From Halosimplex halobium (lineage in GTDB: Archaea; Halobacteriota; Halobacteria; Halobacteriales; Haloarculaceae): a DNA stretch of 64,000 nt. The notes beneath the pieces are model-generated. The model worked only from the letters and a program-made list of their open reading frames with translations, ran no database searches and had not been told where the DNA came from. Location: assembly GCF_051414055.1 (NCBI RefSeq), contig NZ_JBLKNX010000023.1, positions 1-64,000 on the forward strand, in the 5' to 3' direction. This document shows, one piece after another, positions 60,919 to 64,000 of the stretch (positions are counted from its first letter, which is position 1; the number at the start of each line of letters is the position of its first letter). A program made the translations under genes and the position numbers.

Positions 60919-61725
60919 ATGCGACCCATCGCAGACGCTCCGGTCACGCGGGACGGGAAGGTACTCGTTTTGGCGTACGACCACGGTATCGAGCACGGGC
61001 CGGTCGACTTCGACCCCCAGCCCGAGAGCGCGGACCCGGAACACGTCTTCGATGTGGCCACACACCCCGCCGTCACCTCGCTCGCCGTCGGCAAGGGCGT
61101 CGCCGAGGCCTACTACCCCTCCTACGAGGACGACGTGTCGCTGCTCGCGAAACTCAACGGCACCTCCAACCTCTGGATGGGCGAGCCCGACAGCGCCGTC
61201 AACTGCTCGGTGGAGTACGCCGCCGAGGAACTCGGCGCCGAGGCCATCGGTTTTACCGTGTATCCGGGCGTCAACGGCGAGGTCGAGATGTTCGAGGAGT
61301 TCCGCGAGGTCCAGGAGAAAGCGCGGGAGTACGACCTCCCCGTCGTGATGTGGTCTTACGCCCGCGGCCAGGCCGTCAAGAACGACTCCAGCGAGGAGGT
61401 CGTCGCCTACGCCGCCCGCCTCGGGCTCGAACTCGGCGCGGACATCGCGAAGGTCAAATATCCCGGCAGCGAGGAGGCGATGGAGACGGTCACCCGGATG
61501 GCCGGCCCGACGAAGGTGTTGATGTCCGGCGGTTCGAAGACCAGCGACCGCGAGTTCCTCGAGAGCGTCAAAGCCGTCATGGACGCCGGCGGCGCCGGCC
61601 TGGCCGTCGGCCGCAACGTCTGGCAGCGCGAGAACCCCCGGCGCATCCTCGACGCGCTGGAACAGGTCATCTTCGAGGAGGCCTCCGTTGACGAGGCCCT
61701 CGACGCCGCAGCCCCCAAACCATGA
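60919..61725 (+). CDS. class I fructose-1,6-bisphosphate aldolase (archaeal type)
   Basis: A 268-residue aldolase of the archaeal DhnA/FbaB family. The block LVLAYDHGIEHGPVDFDPQP, the strand FTVYPG and the Schiff-base lysine in ADIAKVKYPG (K178 or K180) are seen. The phosphate loops include LMSGGSKTSDREF and GAGLAVGRNVWQRENP. It catalyses reversible aldol cleavage in gluconeogenesis. The downstream FBPase gene overlaps by 4 nt, consistent with this role rather than with the ADH-synthase of aromatic biosynthesis. Confidence 0.9.
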   Translation: MRPIADAPVTRDGKVLVLAYDHGIEHGPVDFDPQPESADPEHVFDVATHPAVTSLAVGKGVAEAYYPSYEDDVSLLAKLNGTSNLWMGEPDSAVNCSVEYAAEELGAEAIGFTVYPGVNGEVEMFEEFREVQEKAREYDLPVVMWSYARGQAVKNDSSEEVVAYAARLGLELGADIAKVKYPGSEEAMETVTRMAGPTKVLMSGGSKTSDREFLESVKAVMDAGGAGLAVGRNVWQRENPRRILDALEQVIFEEASVDEALDAAAPKP

Positions 61726-62645
61726 GCAAACAGCTCCCGCCCTCGGCCAACTGGGTCGGCCACCCGACCGTCGACGCCGTCTTCGACGTAGTGCGTGACA
61801 CCGCCGCCGAGGTCCGCGCGGCGCTGCCCGAGCGCCGCGCGTACGTCGAGGGGCACAACCCCAGCGGCGAGAAGGTCCGGGCCGCCGACGAGTACGCCGA
61901 CGAGTTGTTCGCCGAGCGACTGCTCGCGCTTGACTCCGTCGCCAGCTACGCCTCGGAGGAACGGGAGTCCGCACGCGAGGCCGACGACGGCGGCGAGTTC
62001 CACCTCGCCCTGGACCCGCTGGACGGCTCCTCGAACCTCACGTCGAACAACCCGATGGGCACCATCGTCAGCGTCTACGACGAGCCCGTCCCGACGACCG
62101 GCGACCACCTCGTCGCCGCCGCGTTCGTCCTCTACGGCCCCAACACCACGATGGTCGTCTCCGACGGGGAGAGCGTCGACGAGTATCTGATCGAGGACGG
62201 AGCCGGCGGCGACGCCGACAGCGAGGGCGACGAGGGCCGGAAACTCCTCCGCGAGGGACTCACCCTGCCCGAGGACCCCACGGTCTACGCCTTCGGCGGC
62301 CGCCGGCCCGACTGGACCGAGGACGTGACCGAGGCCGTCGAGAACCTGGAGGCCGACCGGCTGAAACTCCGCTACGGCGGCGCCTTCATCGCCGACGTGA
62401 TGCAGGTGCTCACCCACGGCGGGATCTTCGCCTATCCCGAACTCGAAGACACGCCGGAGGGCAAGCTCCGCCACTGCTTCGAGTGCGCCCCCGTGGGCTT
62501 CGTCGTCGAGGCCGCGGGCGGCCGCGTCTCCGACGGCTACGGCGACCTCTTCGAGACCGACCCCGACCGGCTCCACGAGCGCAGCCCGGTGTATCTCGGA
62601 AACGAGGAACTGGTCGGCCGCGTGGAAGCCGCGCTGTCGTCCTGA
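61722..62645 (+). CDS. fbp: fructose-1,6-bisphosphatase, class I
   Basis: A 307-residue enzyme. The metal-binding signature DPLDGSSN (98-105) is preceded by LLALDSVASYASEERE, and the C-terminal domain has MQVLTHGGIFAYPELE and GFVVEAAGGRVSDGYGDLFE. It hydrolyses fructose-1,6-bisphosphate, the committing step of gluconeogenesis. It starts inside the stop of the aldolase gene (ATGA), so both are translated from one mRNA. Confidence 0.93.
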   Translation: MSKQLPPSANWVGHPTVDAVFDVVRDTAAEVRAALPERRAYVEGHNPSGEKVRAADEYADELFAERLLALDSVASYASEERESAREADDGGEFHLALDPLDGSSNLTSNNPMGTIVSVYDEPVPTTGDHLVAAAFVLYGPNTTMVVSDGESVDEYLIEDGAGGDADSEGDEGRKLLREGLTLPEDPTVYAFGGRRPDWTEDVTEAVENLEADRLKLRYGGAFIADVMQVLTHGGIFAYPELEDTPEGKLRHCFECAPVGFVVEAAGGRVSDGYGDLFETDPDRLHERSPVYLGNEELVGRVEAALSS

Positions 62646-62701
62646 CGGAGTCGCCGCGGGTCGACGCAACGCCTATCCTTCTGTGCTCACGACGTACACA
62701 T

Positions 62702-63016
62702 ATGGGGTCGAGCGACAAGCGGCGGGTCCAGTTCCGGGCCTCGGAGGACCTCGTCGAGCGCACCGACGCCCTGGCGACGGTGCTGGAGACCGACCGGACG
62801 GACGTGCTCACGACCGCGCTCCGGGAGTATCTCCGCGAGGCGAGTAGCGACGACGACCTCGTCCAGGAGATCGCCGACGCGTACTACGCCGACGAGATCA
62901 CCTACGACCAGCTGAAGGGGCTCGTCGGCCACGAGGCGGCGGCGAACTTCCGCGTGCTCAAGGAGCGACTCGACGAGGAGTTCGTCGCGGCGACGGCGGA
63001 CGAACTCGATGGATGA
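62702..63016 (+). CDS. RHH-type antitoxin (VapB-like)
   Basis: A 104-residue acidic protein. The beginning DKRRVQFRASEDLVERTDAL and TDRTDVLTTALREYLREAS is strand-helix-helix, typical of RHH antitoxins. The rest (ADEITYDQLKGLVGHEAAAN) would bind the toxin. It overlaps the PIN toxin gene by 4 nt (ATGA). The ATG at 62702 is preceded by an ACACATATG sequence. Confidence 0.82.
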   Translation: MGSSDKRRVQFRASEDLVERTDALATVLETDRTDVLTTALREYLREASSDDDLVQEIADAYYADEITYDQLKGLVGHEAAANFRVLKERLDEEFVAATADELDG

Positions 63017-63528
63017 CGCAGGTCGTCGCCGACACCTCCGCACTGGTGAGTCTCGGCGTCGTCGCCGGCGACGCCCCGGACCCGCTCGCCATCCTGCTCG
63101 ACACGGGGACCGTCCTCGTCCCCGAGACCGTCCTGACCGAACTCGAATCCGTCGCGGAGTACGACGACGCGTCGGCCTCGGCCGCCGCGGCGGTACTCGA
63201 CGAGCGACCGGTGATGACGGTCGAGTCGGTCGCGCTCGACGATTCGTTTCCGCTCGACGACGGTGAGAACGCCGCGGTGACCCTGGCGAACGAGCGCGGG
63301 GTCGACCAGTTGCTCTGCGACGAGTTCAACGCGCTCGCGCTCGTCCACGCGTCGCTGGCGGACTCGCGACTCGTGACGACACCGCTCGTGCTCACCGCGT
63401 TCGTTCGAAACGGACGGATCGCCGCCGACGAAGCGGCGCGACTGCTGGACCGTATCGCCGAGGCCCGGAGCTGGGACGGGAACAGCTACGTCCGGCGGGC
63501 GCGCGGGACGCTCGGCGCCGAGTCCTGA
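63013..63528 (+). CDS. PIN-domain toxin (VapC-like)
   Basis: A 171-residue PIN-domain nuclease. The first acidic residue is D7 in VVADTSALVSL, followed by ETVLTELESVAEYDDA and the second acidic cluster in LDDGENAAVTLANERGVDQL, then LLCDEFNALALVHA. These are the four acidic residues that coordinate metal in VapC. It would cleave RNA when the RHH antitoxin is lost. ATGA overlap with the antitoxin. Confidence 0.85.
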   Translation: MTQVVADTSALVSLGVVAGDAPDPLAILLDTGTVLVPETVLTELESVAEYDDASASAAAAVLDERPVMTVESVALDDSFPLDDGENAAVTLANERGVDQLLCDEFNALALVHASLADSRLVTTPLVLTAFVRNGRIAADEAARLLDRIAEARSWDGNSYVRRARGTLGAES

Positions 63529-64000
63529 TCACCCGTTCGCGCTCTCGCCGCCGCCGACCTTCCCGAGGACGAACCGGAGAAGTACCACGACCAGCCCCAG
63601 CCCAACCAGCCCGCCGAGCCCCATCCCGATGAGTCGCAGCGGGAGGACGGAGAAGACCGAGAGGAACGACAGCAGACCGCCGCCCCCGCCGACGACGACG
63701 GGGCCCGCGCGGGTGCCGTTGACCAGCACGGTGTGGTTGCCCTCGGCGGCGAACTGCGTGGTGAACCCGACCCGCCGCTGCTCGCCGGCGGGCACCGCGA
63801 CCGACTCCCTGGCGACGAACGAGACGTTCGTGTCGTGGAGCGTCTGGAGCCCGGCGGTGTAGGTGCCGTTCCCCTCGCCGCTGTTCGCGAGCGTGACGTT
63901 GACCGCGACGGACTCGTTGACGGCGACGGCCGTCCGGTTGACCGTGACGTTGCTGACGAAGATGGTCGCCTCGCCCGAAGGCTCGTCGTCCGGCGCCGTC
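63529..64000 (-). CDS. C-terminal part of a secreted membrane-anchored protein (runs off window)
   Basis: The open frame extends beyond position 64000 without a start in view. The visible part contains an APHP/CARDB-like sandwich (TVNRTAVAVNESVAVNVTLA, TYTAGLQTLHDTNVSFVARE, RRVGFTTQFAAEGNHTVLVN). A Gly loop and a C-terminal hydrophobic helix GLGGLVGLGLVVVLLRFVLG follow. Such surface proteins bind partners or matrix; the N-terminal part is not visible. Confidence 0.75.
   Translation of the reverse strand, partial: TAPDDEPSGEATIFVSNVTVNRTAVAVNESVAVNVTLANSGEGNGTYTAGLQTLHDTNVSFVARESVAVPAGEQRRVGFTTQFAAEGNHTVLVNGTRAGPVVVGGGGGLLSFLSVFSVLPLRLIGMGLGGLVGLGLVVVLLRFVLGKVGGGESANG

Overview
This 64 kb window is chromosomal DNA of a halophilic archaeon (class Halobacteria). 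The proteins are strongly acidic and most of the DNA is very GC-rich. Many genes have a TATA-like box about 25-35 nt before the start codon, the layout of leaderless transcripts. The content is also haloarchaeal: halocyanin, a CetZ-type tubulin homologue, archaeal pilins, ribosomal proteins S15 and S3Ae, Pcc1, and the archaeal class I aldolase with a downstream FBPase. Assignment to a genus is not possible from the sequence alone.

Layout. (1) 1-4921 is the right end of an integrated genetic element, visibly poorer in GC than the rest. It carries hypothetical genes, a 59-aa zinc-finger protein, a ribbon-helix-helix protein and a tyrosine integrase. It abuts an endonuclease III gene (nth) that stops after about 119 codons, so the element appears to sit inside nth. 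(2) 5.3-14.4 kb holds a frameshifted methyltransferase, a solute-binding protein without a signal peptide, a DUF371-type protein, a small zinc protein, a GH2-like protein, a coiled-coil protein, a PQQ-type beta-propeller lipoprotein and a CBS-MaoC fusion. (3) 14.6-24.7 kb holds a flavin split-barrel protein, a cytochrome-b/molybdopterin fusion, the operon UPF0200-type kinase / UPF0201 / HAD, a cytochrome P450, FxsA, tRNA-Ile, a pilin, a poly-Gly lipoprotein, tRNA-Val, a nucleoside hydrolase and an Rdx-type protein. (4) 24.7-35.2 kb holds a polymer-forming membrane protein, an ABC exporter, a zinc-ribbon/KaiC-like protein, the cobalamin-binding mutase subunit with its MeaB GTPase, an alpha/beta hydrolase and an Lrp regulator overlapping an aminotransferase. 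(5) 35.4-47.2 kb is a type IV pilus-like locus: PilB-type ATPase, PilC-type membrane protein, then five overlapping genes for pilin-like proteins and a divergent larger one. (6) 47.6-50.2 kb is the operon rpsO / RecJ-like / pcc1 / rps3ae. (7) 50.2-64 kb holds halocyanin, CetZ, HicAB, an acyl-CoA dehydrogenase, a zinc-finger HTH regulator, an aldo/keto reductase, 3-hydroxyacyl-CoA dehydrogenase, the gluconeogenic pair aldolase-FBPase, a VapBC-like pair and a truncated secreted protein at the window edge.

Most noteworthy: the apparent interruption of nth by an integrase-bearing element; a 19-bp palindrome occurring twice in the element, one copy abutting the TATA box of a hypothetical gene; and a dispersed intergenic repeat (about 19.65-19.97 kb, and inverted at 55.63-56.04 kb) whose two copies align but carry different perfect hairpins built on a constant GC-AA-GC or GC-TT-GC centre.
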